Below, in pieces: positions 11,401-20,580 of a stretch of 64,000 nucleotides of DNA. The stretch is taken from positions 4,650,001 through 4,714,000 of the forward strand of contig JAPFFF010000004.1 of the NCBI GenBank assembly GCA_039105265.1, given 5' to 3'. Each line of letters starts with the position of its first letter. The first letter of the stretch is position 1. The stretch is from Tritrichomonas musculus. Lineage: Eukaryota > Parabasalia > Tritrichomonadida > Tritrichomonadidae. The notes below the pieces were generated by a model. It searched no databases and was not told where the DNA came from. It saw nothing but the letters and a program-made list of their open reading frames with translations. Made by a program: the position numbers and the translations under genes.

Positions 11401-11467
11401 TTCTTTTATCATTTTCTGCTTGACTTGAATGCTTAGGATATTGAGATTGGCTGAAACGATTTGTCAT
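8456..11467 (-). CDS. Asn-rich coiled-coil protein with 87-residue tandem repeats
   Basis: 1003 residues, almost entirely helical and polar (N, K, Q, I, L), with no membrane segment. A disordered basic N-terminus of about 45 residues precedes long coiled coils. The repeat unit includes FKSDIQKLGRSKTNLIQ, NNIIELNDNNYQLSKNIENL and ENSVDYIYQNMSKSS, and recurs with a period of 87 residues (261 bp) in the first half. The later part is non-repetitive coiled coil ending in a predicted helix. Its neighbours include another coiled-coil gene, so a cytoskeletal or scaffold role is plausible, but no named family is recognised. Confidence 0.85.
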   Translation of the reverse strand: MTNRFSQSQYPKHSSQAENDKRRKSSDLIKKKQGTHQTKMDEKLTRNLEDNDEMIQPQNNSALINQIELIKQIVNLIYLENNEKLTTPKANSQLQSFLEQLSAYNGEISHQLDAVYTKNFVLKQRFNELEEQNKLIESSINNIHQNVNYNNQNRHKNDKFKSDFQKLGSSKTNLIQKLENINNNIIELNDNNYQLSKNIENLQNNLNNTQNEKDKLSTQIEIIENSVDYIYQNMSKSSQTKQKVDKFKSDIQKLGRSKTNLIQKLDNINNNIIELNDNNYQLSKNIENLQNNLNNTQNEKDKLSTQIEIIENSVDYIYQNMSKSSQTKQKVDKFKSDIQKLGRSKTNLIQKLDNINNNIIELNDNNYKLSKNIENLQNNLNNTQNEKEKLSTQIEIIENSVDYIYQNMSKSSQTKLKADKFKSDIQKLGRSKTNLIQNLDAINTNNNGLNQQLININQLNNNLIDQLHTYSMIINMIHKNKRELNQRDTNCEELFRQIDKKHDQILQHLKQNHNDSYIQEFNHLIQNSISQLREINDNNLNLNQHIDNLNKQISGFQNIIQYVYSKRTEKTENTADNSHFRNAIGTIDNQYKESVQQMTTLKDNNLYLNISKFYLEEQINQIKNAVKAIFDNKEKTKMNDKTFNDATGKLKQAMDDLIKELQSVPGHNIRTSEKDEKLKFVQDIISDLGKIKDIMLLSNDQVRIFKFCINYISDKIDKTPKTRGDNIQFANEITGLAKELTESGEQLHSINDKIHKSNDKINLLIGLIKKIDQFKDKDKLAKNELDEFDNLKKEIEVNYNEIIETSTSLRDIKDNVIRLNDGKNQMERYIIHVLTSIRELYSKLDVKGFYDSSSKFEVQVMTNAINIYKNGDTGSSYPSRVDIEGNYSRLSNVQDKLYELTKPIEFSSHFHEENQKIVKEKIEQKDSKYGTNSEINPTDCFRELAECISSLMKDKKDSFTEILHLRKIVRKQMILAKNENELQIDKVRLIQNNEIDAIIRVLT
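10176..11010. repeat. In-frame 261-bp tandem repeat within the coiled-coil gene
   Basis: The same junction string (GATCTGCCTAATTTTTG, GAACTGCC in the last copy) occurs at 10176, 10437, 10698 and 10959, exactly 261 bases apart. The period is a multiple of three, so copy changes keep the frame. The two central copies are almost identical, which points to recent expansion or homogenisation. Confidence 0.95.
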
Positions 11468-11642
11468 ATATATTTAGTATAAAAATTCAATGTTTTTTAA
11501 ATCTTTTTAATTCAAAATTTTATTTTTTTTGCCATATATTTTTCAGGTGGAAGAATAATGTCATTATTATTCAATAACCATAATCCCGATCGATTCTAAA
11601 ATAGGTGTACAATTCTGAAGGTATTCAAAAAGTGGATACTCT
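11468..11642. other. Short intergenic gap
   Basis: AT-rich gap; the end near 11606-11640 (GGTGTACAATTCTG then CAAAAAGTGGATAC) may be one border of a decayed transposon that includes the next ORF. Confidence 0.35.
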
Positions 11643-12401
11643 TCAGAAAAAATAATCATAACAAGAAGTAAGGAAACTCAGATCTGCCCAAAATTTTGCA
11701 AATTTTTTGTCATCTATTGTAAAATCGAAATTGATTTCACCAACAGATGTTTTACAACCTCCTAGATTGAGATGAGTTGGTCTGTCTTCTTTGATGTTTA
11801 AATCTTTTAATGCGTATTTCGAATATTCATATCTTGTTGTAGAGTTAAATACATTTTCAGTTGAATGATTTCCGTTGCACTCTGTCCGAATATTTCCAAT
11901 TCTGTTCTCGCAGGGATGAGAAGACAAACGATCAATTCCAAGTCCTTCACAAAAACGCTCTATCGAATATGATTCTGCAAGAAGTGTCGGTATAATTCTT
12001 TGTATTTTATTAATTGTCAGAAATATTTGTGAGCAAAACGGTTTATTTTTCATGGACACATTTTCAGGTAAATTCTTTGAGTATTCATCGAATAATTGAA
12101 AGAAAATATGAATTAATGTGTTAATTAAATAAACGCGTGTGTTAGGTGTAATGTGTTCATTCAATTGAGCCTCACTCCAGAATGAGAAAATAATAAAATA
12201 AAAAAAGCATTCATTCGTATAATTATGTAATAAATTTAGAGAATTCTTAATTGTGAATAATATAATTGGGTACGAGTCTCTCATTTTCCCAATACTTGAG
12301 CGGTCAAAAAGAGCTTCACCAGCTTGAATTATTTCGTTAACTGAAAAAATATTTATTGCTTTTTGAGGAACAAGGAACGCCACTTTTTGAACTGCGTTCA
12401 A
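11643..12401 (-). pseudogene. ORF fragment resembling a DNA-transposase C-terminal part
   Basis: An open frame of 252 codons that begins at a TTG; the frame stays open upstream to about 12485 without any ATG, and the first ATG lies at 12284. It therefore looks like part of a longer gene, or a gene using an internal start (214 residues). The segment GIDRLSSHPCENRIGNIRT...NGNHSTENVFNSTTRYE resembles the xHPxEN-x-GxIR-...-N pattern near the catalytic Glu in some P/THAP9-type and other eukaryotic transposases; that link is inference. The ORF is bracketed by GTGTAC-type ends carrying CAAAAAGTGG (about 11606-11640 and 12377-12419), which may be remnants of terminal repeats. Confidence 0.45.
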
Positions 12402-12589
12402 AAAGTGTCTAGTACACAGTTTTTTTCTTTTAGAAAAAAGACAATATCTATATAAAAGGCATTCAAATAAACAATAATTTAGTCAAAATTTTATTCAAAA
12501 ATTAACATAGCATAAAAAACTTTATTAATGCTTTCTGTAAAAAAACTAGCAAAAGTTTGTAATTAGCCAAAACGCGAATCAGTTATTAA
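12402..12589. other. Intergenic, no gene seen
   Basis: AT-rich spacer between the ORF fragment and the minisatellite. Confidence 0.4.
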
Positions 12590-12902
12590 CATCAATGTTT
12601 GTCTGTTGTTAGCATAGATTTTTATCTGTTGTTAGCATCGATGTTTTTCTGTTGTCAGCATCGATGTTTGAATGTTGTTAGCATAGATGTTTATCTGTTG
12701 TTAGCATCGATGCTTTTCTGTTGTCAGCATCGATGTTTGAATGTTGTTAGCATAGATGTTTGTCTTTTGTAAGCATCAATGTTTATCTGTTGTTAGCATA
12801 GATGTTTATCTGTTGTTAGCATCGATGTTTGTCTGTTGTTAGCATCGATGTTTATCTGTTGTTATCATCAATATTTATCTGTTGCTAGCATCAATGTTTG
12901 TC
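12590..12902. repeat. Minisatellite, 23-bp unit, about 13-14 copies
   Basis: Tandem units of the form CATCGATGTTTATCTGTTGTTAG with small variants (CATAGATG, CATCAATG, TTGTCAG) run without a break. The 23-bp period is not a multiple of three, and no frame is open through it, so it is non-coding. Confidence 0.95.
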
Positions 12903-13030
12903 AATATTTAAGATAATATTATCTGGCGGTAGGATTATCTGGTTGTGGGATTTTTCTGGCTATGAGATTAAACTATTTTATTTCTTTTTGATAAATTAAT
13001 TAATTAAAAAAAAAAAAAAAAAAATAAAAA
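12903..13030. other. Spacer with poly(A) tract
   Basis: AT-rich sequence ending in an A-run of about 17 bases, next to the start of an inverted-repeat element. Confidence 0.5.
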
Positions 13031-13812
13031 TAACGTCGTCTCAATAATATTGAACCGAATTATTAACTTTGTACCTATTTTACATCCTCTGAATTTTATC
13101 AAAAAGTTAAAAAATGTATCAATTCATCTTTATTTCCTAGTGAAAATTATTACTATCTGTTAAAATATTATAGCAATATATCTTAATTATTTAATATAAA
13201 ACCCATTTTATCATAATTTACTATTGCAATTTTATTTATAAATAGATTTCTAAAATTTAAATTACTGAATGTTTTGCTTGTAGTAACATAAGAAGTTTGC
13301 ATTTGAGGAAATTCGACTTTGATTTAGACGAAAATCTTAATAACAAAACATTGATAACAGCCTTCTGTAATTGAAATGGTTTGAATATACTTATTTAATG
13401 ACTTTATCTAGAGTTTTTTTAAGTTATTTGACTAGAACATGTTGAAAAAAGATGCAAATTTGATTCAGCATTGGAGCGGTATCAGACTGAAAATTGTTTG
13501 AAAGGAAATTTTTTGGGTGTACTGAAAGAATAGCAAAAGGACTTGGCAGAAAAATGGTGATCTTTGGAAGAAATCGAGGTTAGTTATTTTTGTTTGGCTT
13601 TGATGTTAAGTGATAACCGAATTATAAAATTATCAAAAAGTTTTATTATTTATTTAAAATTCAATGGATTGAATTTATAATTGAGAATTGTACCACTCTA
13701 TAATTGAGAAAATATATGTTCATGCTATGCTTCAATTATTTGAATGTATCAGAAATTTTCTGAACTGGTACATAGTTAATATTATCGGTACAGGGTTATT
13801 GAAACGACGTTA
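13031..13812. mobile_element. Non-autonomous DNA element, about 45-bp inverted repeats, TA-flanked
   Basis: Arms 13031-13075 and 13767-13812 are inverted copies sharing TAACGTCGTYTCAATAA and TATTAACTWTGTACC. If the ends are ACGTCGT...ACGACGT the element is bounded by TA on both sides, as Tc1/mariner relatives are. The interior, about 690 bp, has no long ORF, so it would need a transposase from elsewhere. The TA could also be part of the arms, so the superfamily is tentative. Confidence 0.8.
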
Positions 13813-14162
13813 AAAATAAAAAATTCAATTCTATGAGCTTTATGAAAAAAATAACTGAAAAATTTTTTTTATTAAAATATCTTAATCAAAAAGAAATAAA
13901 ATAGTTTACAATTATAATTACAAATGCAAATAATAATATACTTAAATTAATTATTATCCAAAATATTTTAAAACAATATGATGGCTGGATAAGTTCAGGT
14001 CTTATTTTTTTGGGGTTTTGTTTTATTATATTAAGATAAACAAAGAAAATAAGAGAAAAAATTAATATAATATTGAAAAAGTTTAAATTTATTCAATTTG
14101 ATAAAAAACGAAAAAATTGAATCGTTCCTATTTAATGAAACAAGTATAGATTTTCATTGGGT
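13813..14162. other. Intergenic, no gene seen
   Basis: AT-rich spacer between two mobile elements. No coding pattern. Confidence 0.5.
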
Positions 14163-15146
14163 TATCGTATTTTTCTGCCCCACTTTTTCAAAGGATAATA
14201 AAATAAAATAATTTTATCTTAATAAAAAAAGATAAAATAATATTCTTTTTAAATGAATTAAAATCTACATTTTATTATTACTATGTAGCTATTAAATAAT
14301 TGTTTAATTTGCATTATTGGTTATTAAAAAAAAATGCATATGATTAATCAAAATCCAAATTATTACGAATTTTAAATGGTTAAAATCATGATCGTCATAT
14401 GTCATTATCCAGGTTAAGCTCATTCAATTTTTTCACGATGGAAGGTGACTCGAAAAAAAAAGGTAGAAATTTTAGCCAAATATGAAATTGATATATTTTT
14501 CATATTATCATGAGTAGAATAATAATGCATAAGTAAATATTGAAAATAGTGCCTTTTTCATATATCCAAAATAAGGTATCTATTGAAAAAGTGGGGCAGA
14601 AAAAAACCTAGGCTTTTGTGTCCAAACGAGTTTGTATTCAAAAAGTATCCAATGGATACTCATTTTTGTTCGTTATTTTTTGAGAGAATTTGAGGATCCA
14701 AAATCGCCAAAATGGACACTTTAATTCAATCTTGGATACACCTTTCAATTTTCATTGATTATTTTGAATGTATATTTCGTTTGACCAATTATATCGCTCC
14801 AAATTTACATTGAATTTTTTTTTTATTTCAAATGTTGATCTTCTTGGTCAAAATCATTCTTAGTGAATTTGAAAAGTTTATAATTCATATTTGAGAGGTT
14901 TTTTAAAAATTCAGAATAGTATGTGTTTAAGACATTTATTATTGCTTTTTTTCTGATATTAATGAGTTTATTAAAGTAAAAATAAAGTATCCAATAAAAA
15001 ATTTTTTGGATACTTCAACACAAATCTTTGAATAAAATACTAAATAAAAAAGCAGTTTTATGTCCACAAAAAGTGACAGCTTTTTACAAAAAGTCGAAAA
15101 TGGACACTCAGTTCACTGGATACAAAAGCCTAGAAAAAAACGATAT
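14163..15146. mobile_element. Inverted-repeat element interrupted in its right arm by a second element
   Basis: The left arm is near 14163-14190 (TTTTTCTGCCCCACTTTTTC). Its inverse begins at 14584 (GAAAAAGTGGGGCAG) and is cut at 14607 by the insertion at 14608-15133; the arm continues after it at 15142 with GATA, matching the left TATC end. Without the insertion the host element is only about 450 bp and has no ORF. Exact outer ends and target duplication are unclear. Confidence 0.75.
14608..15133. mobile_element. Nested 526-bp element with 8-bp target site duplication
   Basis: The ends are CTAGGCTTTTGTGTCCA (14608-14624) and its inverse (15117-15133, one mismatch). Directly flanking it on both sides is AAAAAAAC (14600-14607 and 15134-15141), an 8-bp duplication. 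Sub-terminal copies of GTATCC/GTGTCC and CAAAAAGT occur in both orientations. It has no ORF. An 8-bp duplication fits hAT or Mutator relatives, but the ends are not those of a family I recognise. Confidence 0.9.
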
Positions 15147-15636
15147 TCCATTTTCATTTATCAAATATAGAATAATTCAATGATATTATCCTCTTTAAAA
15201 ATCTATATTTTGGCAAATAAACTTATTTTTCCAAATAAATAATATATATAAAAGATAAAAAATGAAAAATAATACTAAATAAAAAATTATCTTATAAGAA
15301 TTTCATATTTGTATAAATTGTCAAAATTGTTAAAAAAAAAATTTATCGTAAAATTTATTCTATTCAAAAAATTCAATATTTAATTAAAAAATAAAATAAA
15401 TATATACCATCCATTATCGAATAATATCTAATAAACATATAATAAATAATATTTAGAATAATGTTTAAAATATTGTTATGCATATGAAATAGATTTCTAA
15501 AAAAAATTCTACTCTTCCCACCTCTAATAAAAATGAGATTAGATGATATTGAAAGATATTGAAAAATATTTTGAATATTTTTATCAAAAAGTTTATATAA
15601 AAATAAAATTTCAACGGATAAGTTATATTTTGCTTT
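15147..15636. other. Intergenic, upstream region of the giant coiled-coil gene
   Basis: Very AT-rich. No promoter motif of the TCA-Y-W type is seen close to the ATG at 15637. Confidence 0.5.
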
Positions 15637-18600
15637 ATGACTTTAGTTAGATTTTCTCAACAGCGTACGCCGCAGAGTCCAAATCCACCAAATGATTCGT
15701 CAGTTGATGACGAGCATTTAATTGATATGATTTCTAAATTACAAAAGAAAAATAAGAAAATTCAAAAAAATAAAGATAATTTAAATAGACGATTACAAGA
15801 AGAAAAAAAGCACAATCAAATTCTTGGATTGAAAATATTAGAATTAGATCAAGAAATCCTTTCGATACAAGAAACAATCCACAAAACTGATCAATCTCTG
15901 GCCGAGTGCCGGTCTCAAAATTCTGAAATTCGAACTAAAAAGCAAAATATAAAAAAAAAGTCATCAATTCTTGAAGAATACGATCGAATAAACAATTTAA
16001 TTACTTCAAAAGAAAATAAAATACCGAGAATGGAAGAATTTACTACAAGTGTACTGAATGTAATTAATGATTTTGATGATGATGAAATGGACGACGTTAT
16101 TAAAATTATACAAAAACAGATATTTTTTCTTTATTGGTCAAACAATGAAATTAGCCAGCAACTCGAACTTATTTATTCACATCTAGATCATGATCCAGAA
16201 GACGTTCCAAATGTAGGCGAAATGAAGTTTAATTTACGTAAATGCTTAAATTCTTTACCTTCTACTCTACAAAGGACATCAGATATTTCGAATGATGAAT
16301 TAAAAATAGAAGACGAAAATATTATTAACGTTGATTTTGAGAAAATTTTTCGAAAATCTAAATCAAAACTCGCATTTGATGAAGGCTGTGATGATTTTGA
16401 TTATAATCAAAATGATTTTTATATTCAGAAGAGAAAGAGTAAAAACAGCATAGAATATGAAATTTTACCGCTGAAAGGTTGTACAGTTTCATTTAATCTT
16501 ATTCCCCAAGAAACGAATGATACTAATTTAAGTTTTCAAGCGAAATCATTTCAATACTCTGAATCAGGCATTGTGGGGCCCAATGAAAAATTGAAAAAGT
16601 TATTCAACGAAGGAGGAGAACAAGAGAACATTAGTTATGATGAAACCGAAACCGAGGCTGAAATTGGCTTTTTAGATCGTGAAAGAATAACGGCTGGACC
16701 AGATAAACCAAAATATCAACAAGCATTATTTAATACGTCAGAATCTTACCAATTCCAATCAAACAGACTTAATGACAATACAGAATACTCAGATGGAACT
16801 GAATACGTCTTAAATCCTAATCGTCAAGATGATAGTGAAGAGGATACTGATACCAATAAAGATGAAAAAGAAGATGAATGTGATAGAAAACGAAAATTAT
16901 TCATTGCAGAGCAGGAAAAGAGGCTCAAAGAAATTGAAGCTGAAAAACAGAGAAGATTGCAAGAAAAAGAAATCAGAGATAGAATGAAGAAAGAAGAAGA
17001 AGAAAAAAAGAAAAACAAAATTAAACTTGGAACTAGCGACGCTCTCTACCAGAAAAGTTTGCTTGATGATTCCGCAATCCAAGATATGATAGCAAAAGCG
17101 AAAGCCGAAGCCGAGAGGCAAGCACGAGCTCTCGCCGAATCCGAGAGAATTAAAAAAGAGAAAGCAGAAGCCGATCGACTAGCCAAAGAAAAAGCAGAAA
17201 AAGAAAGACTAGCAAGAGAGAAAGCCGAAGCTGACCGGAAAGCAAAAGAAAAAGCAGAAAAAGAAAGAATAGCCAGAAAGAAGGCTGAGAAAGAAAGACT
17301 TGCTAGAGAAAAGGCAGAAAGAGATGAGCAAGACCGACTTGCCCGCGAAAGAGCTCTTGCTGAACGGATTGAGAAAGAGAAAGCTGAAAAGGAAAGAAAA
17401 GCCAAAGAGAAGGCCGAAAAAGAACGTCTAGAAAAAGAAAAAGAAGAGGCCGACCGAATAGCCAAAGAAAAAGCTGAAAAAGAAAGACTAGCAAGAGAAA
17501 AGGCAGAAAAAGAAAGACTAGCAAGAGAAAAGGCAGAAAAAGAAAGACTAGCAAGAGAAAAGGCAGAAAAAGAAAGACTAGCAAGAGAAAAGGCAGAAAA
17601 AGAAAGACTAGCAAGAGAAAAGGCAGAAAAAGAAAGACTAGCAAGAGAAAAAGCTGAAAAAGAAAGACTTGCACGCGAAAAAGCAGAAAAAGAAAGACTA
17701 GCAAGAGAAAAAGCTGAAAAAGAAAGACTTGCACGCGAAAGGGAAGAAAGAGAAGAGAGAGAAAGAATAAAACGCGAGAGGCTTCTCGCTGAGAAAATTG
17801 AGAAGGAAAAGGAAGAGAAGGAAAGAATCGCCAGAGAAAAGGCAAAGGCAGAGAAACTTGCCAAAGAAAAAGAAGAGCAAGAAAGACGGGCTCGCGAAAA
17901 AGCGGAACAAGAAAGGATTGCGAGAGAGAAGGCAGAGAAAGAGAGACTTGCGCGCGAGAAAGCAGAAGCAGAAAGAAAGGCGAGAGAAAAGGCAGAAAAA
18001 GAGAGAATCGCCCGCGAAAAGGCAGAAGCAGAACGAAAAGAACGCGAGAAGGAAGAACGAGAGAGGCTTGCTCGTGAAAAAGCTGAAGCCGACCGAATAG
18101 CCCGTGAAAAAGCTCTAGCTGAGAAAATTGAGAAGGAAAAGGAAGAGAAGGAAAGAATCGCCAGAGAAAAGGCAAAGGCAGAGAAACTTGCCAAAGAAAA
18201 AGAAGAGCAAGAAAGACGGGCTCGCGAAAAAGCGGAACAAGAAAGGATTGCGAGAGAGAAGGCAGAGAAAGAGAGACTTGCGCGCGAGAAAGCGGAACAA
18301 GAAAGACTTGCACGTGAGAAAGCAGAAGCAGAAAGAAAGGCGAGAGAAAAGGCAGAGAAGGAGAGAATCGCGAGAGAGAAGGCCGAGGCAGAACAAAGAG
18401 CCAAAGAGAAGGAGGAAGCAGAGAGGCTTGCGAGAGAGAACGCTGAGAGAGACAGAATTGCGCGTGAGAAAGCTCTAGCTGAGAAAATTGAAAAAGAAAG
18501 GCTGGCCAAAGAAAAAGCTGAAGAGGAAGAGAGAGCTAAAAAGAGGGCCGAGCAAAGGAGAATCGCTCAAGAAAAGGCAGAGGAAGAGAGAATTGCCAGA

Positions 18601-20580
18601 GAGAAAGCTGAAGCTGAACAAAGAGCCAAGGAAGAAGAGGAGCGACTTGCCAGAGAAAAAGCCGAAGCAGAACAGAGAGCCAAAGAGGAAGAAGAAAGAA
18701 TAGCGAAAGAAAAAGCTGAGGCTGAGCAAAGAGCCAAGGAAGAAGAGGAGCGACTTGCCAGAGAAAAAGCCGAAGCAGAACAGAGAGCCAAAGAGGAAGA
18801 AGAAAGAATAGAAAGGGAAAAAGCTGAGGCTGAACAAAGAGCCAAGGAAGAAGAGGAGCGACTTGCCAGAGAAAAAGCCGAAGCAGAACAGAGAGCCAAA
18901 GAGGAGGAAGAGCGAATTGCAAGAGAGAAAGCTGAAGAGGAAGAGAGAGCCAAGGCTGAAGAAGAGCGACTTGCAAAAGAGAAAGCTGAGGCTGAGCAAA
19001 GAGCCAAAGAGGAGGAAGAGCGAATTGCCAGAGAAAAAGCTGAAGCAGAACAGAGAGCCAAAGAAGAGGAAAGAATAGCGAAAGAGAAAGCTGAGGCTGA
19101 GCAAAGAGCCAAAGAGGAAGAAGAGAGAATTGCAAGAGAGAAAGCTGAAGAGGAAGAGAGAGCCAAGGCTGAAGAAGAGCGACTTGCAAGAGAGAAAGCA
19201 GCAGCAGCAGAAGAGAGCGCCAAAGAGAAAGCCGAACAGCTCGCCAAAGAAACATCCGATGAAGAGCAGAAAGCCAAAGAAGAAGAAGCCAGACCTGGCA
19301 CCGATCAACCAGAAGCAAACAAAGCGAAACCCGACTCAGAGGAATCTCCTTCCGCTCAGACCTTTGCACCGCGCTCTCCAGAGGAACCCGACTCGAGCCG
19401 ATCGAAGCGCCGTCCTCGTGTTCGCGACAGGACGAACACAGAGCTTCCCTACGACGGCGTCAGCTCCCTCTCCAACCTCCGCGAGATCCTCGAGCACGAG
19501 CAGTTCAACGAGGAAGAAGAGAAGAACCTCCGCGTCTACTATTCAGACCTGGAGCGTCAATTCGAGGAGCTGACAAAGCAGAAGGAGAAGATCATCCAGG
19601 AGTACGAGGAGTCACACTCAAAAATTGATGACATCACTTCACAACCGCCAATAACCGTCACCACAGATGGTAAGTCAAAAATTTGCCATCTCGACGGTTT
19701 CACAATTGACCATCAAAAAACCGTTCCAACCGACTCCAATTCAAAAAGTTCACAGACAGAATTGTCCTTAAATTCACCTATCTTCACAAGCATGATTCGA
19801 CCACCTCAGTCGCCTCGAGATGGAAGTGACACAAGCACAAATTCAAGTTCGAATTCATTCGATGAAAGAATCAATTTCTTGGAGTCCGAAATTCAGCTGC
19901 AGATGAAGGAGAAAGAGAAGCTGATGGAAGGACTGGCCAAGTTGATTCCGATGAATGATTCTTCAAATGATGACTCAAATTCAGAGGACTCTGAAATTTC
20001 AGAGGAGACGATAATGAATTTGAAAGAAGAGCGTGAATCACTTTCAAAACAAATCGACCTAATGAAGAGTGAGAACGAGAACGCTAGATTGAAAGCCGAA
20101 GAAATTCAGCAGAAAATCGAAGAAGTTGTCAAATTTAGAGAAGTCTTGGAAACTCAGCTTCAAAACGCTGAAAATTCTGAAAAACCGGAAATTAAGAAAA
20201 TTAAGAAGGAAATTGAGGAAAAACAAAATAAAATTTTCAACCTTCAAAAACAGGCTGAAGCATTGAGTAAAACCGTAGCTAAAAAGAAGCTCTATTTGAA
20301 TGATCTCAGATATCTGCGACAAAATGAATACATTGACAAAAAAGTCGAGCTGATGAAGTTGAAGAGAAGAAAGGAAAAATGGGAAAGAATAAATAATGAC
20401 GAAAATACAACTTTCAAGGAATATCAGGATATGAGCACAAATTACGGATTCGAAAGAAACAGACTCGCGGAAGTTCTGAAAGTGAAACAGAAAGAAATGG
20501 TACTAGAAAGAGAAAAATGCGAAGCTTTTAGAAACCAATATATAGCATTGCATGCAATGATTGAAGAGAATCCTCATTAA
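15637..20580 (+). CDS. Giant trichohyalin-like coiled-coil protein with EKAEKERLAR repeats
   Basis: 1647 residues. Residues 1-120 are a first coiled coil; 120-410 are mixed and acidic; about 410-1205 are a very long charged helix built from 10- and 12-residue units such as EKAEKERLAR and AEAEQRAKEEEER; 1205-1270 are a disordered linker rich in P and S; the remainder is a more conventional coiled coil with IDLMKSENENARLKAEEIQQK-type heptads. No membrane segment is present. Single alpha-helix rods of this kind are usual in cytoskeletal linkers, which is the inferred role. The coding DNA is much richer in G and C around 19190-19640 than its surroundings. Confidence 0.85.
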   Translation: MTLVRFSQQRTPQSPNPPNDSSVDDEHLIDMISKLQKKNKKIQKNKDNLNRRLQEEKKHNQILGLKILELDQEILSIQETIHKTDQSLAECRSQNSEIRTKKQNIKKKSSILEEYDRINNLITSKENKIPRMEEFTTSVLNVINDFDDDEMDDVIKIIQKQIFFLYWSNNEISQQLELIYSHLDHDPEDVPNVGEMKFNLRKCLNSLPSTLQRTSDISNDELKIEDENIINVDFEKIFRKSKSKLAFDEGCDDFDYNQNDFYIQKRKSKNSIEYEILPLKGCTVSFNLIPQETNDTNLSFQAKSFQYSESGIVGPNEKLKKLFNEGGEQENISYDETETEAEIGFLDRERITAGPDKPKYQQALFNTSESYQFQSNRLNDNTEYSDGTEYVLNPNRQDDSEEDTDTNKDEKEDECDRKRKLFIAEQEKRLKEIEAEKQRRLQEKEIRDRMKKEEEEKKKNKIKLGTSDALYQKSLLDDSAIQDMIAKAKAEAERQARALAESERIKKEKAEADRLAKEKAEKERLAREKAEADRKAKEKAEKERIARKKAEKERLAREKAERDEQDRLARERALAERIEKEKAEKERKAKEKAEKERLEKEKEEADRIAKEKAEKERLAREKAEKERLAREKAEKERLAREKAEKERLAREKAEKERLAREKAEKERLAREKAEKERLAREKAEKERLAREKAEKERLAREREEREERERIKRERLLAEKIEKEKEEKERIAREKAKAEKLAKEKEEQERRAREKAEQERIAREKAEKERLAREKAEAERKAREKAEKERIAREKAEAERKEREKEERERLAREKAEADRIAREKALAEKIEKEKEEKERIAREKAKAEKLAKEKEEQERRAREKAEQERIAREKAEKERLAREKAEQERLAREKAEAERKAREKAEKERIAREKAEAEQRAKEKEEAERLARENAERDRIAREKALAEKIEKERLAKEKAEEEERAKKRAEQRRIAQEKAEEERIAREKAEAEQRAKEEEERLAREKAEAEQRAKEEEERIAKEKAEAEQRAKEEEERLAREKAEAEQRAKEEEERIEREKAEAEQRAKEEEERLAREKAEAEQRAKEEEERIAREKAEEEERAKAEEERLAKEKAEAEQRAKEEEERIAREKAEAEQRAKEEERIAKEKAEAEQRAKEEEERIAREKAEEEERAKAEEERLAREKAAAAEESAKEKAEQLAKETSDEEQKAKEEEARPGTDQPEANKAKPDSEESPSAQTFAPRSPEEPDSSRSKRRPRVRDRTNTELPYDGVSSLSNLREILEHEQFNEEEEKNLRVYYSDLERQFEELTKQKEKIIQEYEESHSKIDDITSQPPITVTTDGKSKICHLDGFTIDHQKTVPTDSNSKSSQTELSLNSPIFTSMIRPPQSPRDGSDTSTNSSSNSFDERINFLESEIQLQMKEKEKLMEGLAKLIPMNDSSNDDSNSEDSEISEETIMNLKEERESLSKQIDLMKSENENARLKAEEIQQKIEEVVKFREVLETQLQNAENSEKPEIKKIKKEIEEKQNKIFNLQKQAEALSKTVAKKKLYLNDLRYLRQNEYIDKKVELMKLKRRKEKWERINNDENTTFKEYQDMSTNYGFERNRLAEVLKVKQKEMVLEREKCEAFRNQYIALHAMIEENPH
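17485..17730. repeat. 30-bp tandem repeat encoding AREKAEKERL
   Basis: Several consecutive copies of the same 30-bp unit (AGACTAGCAAGAGAAAAGGC and continuation) are identical at the DNA level, then a few copies diverge. Ten codons per unit keep the frame. Confidence 0.95.
17791..18293. repeat. 173-bp perfect direct duplication, 330-bp offset
   Basis: 17791-17963 and 18121-18293 read the same for 173 bases. The offset of 330 is a multiple of three and of the 30-bp unit, consistent with unequal exchange inside the rod-coding region. Confidence 0.9.

Noticed and set aside
12590-12902. CRISPR-like array
   Set aside because: The unit is a plain tandem repeat with no distinct spacers, in a eukaryotic context.
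17046-18509. Long minus-strand open frames (up to 487 codons) opposite the giant coiled-coil gene
   Set aside because: They are the mirror of the 30-bp repeat (SFSAFSLAS-type words) and exist only because the repeat lacks stops in several frames.
18475-19369. Further overlapping minus-strand frames of about 240-280 codons
   Set aside because: Low-complexity shadows (L/F/S repeats) of the same rod-coding region.
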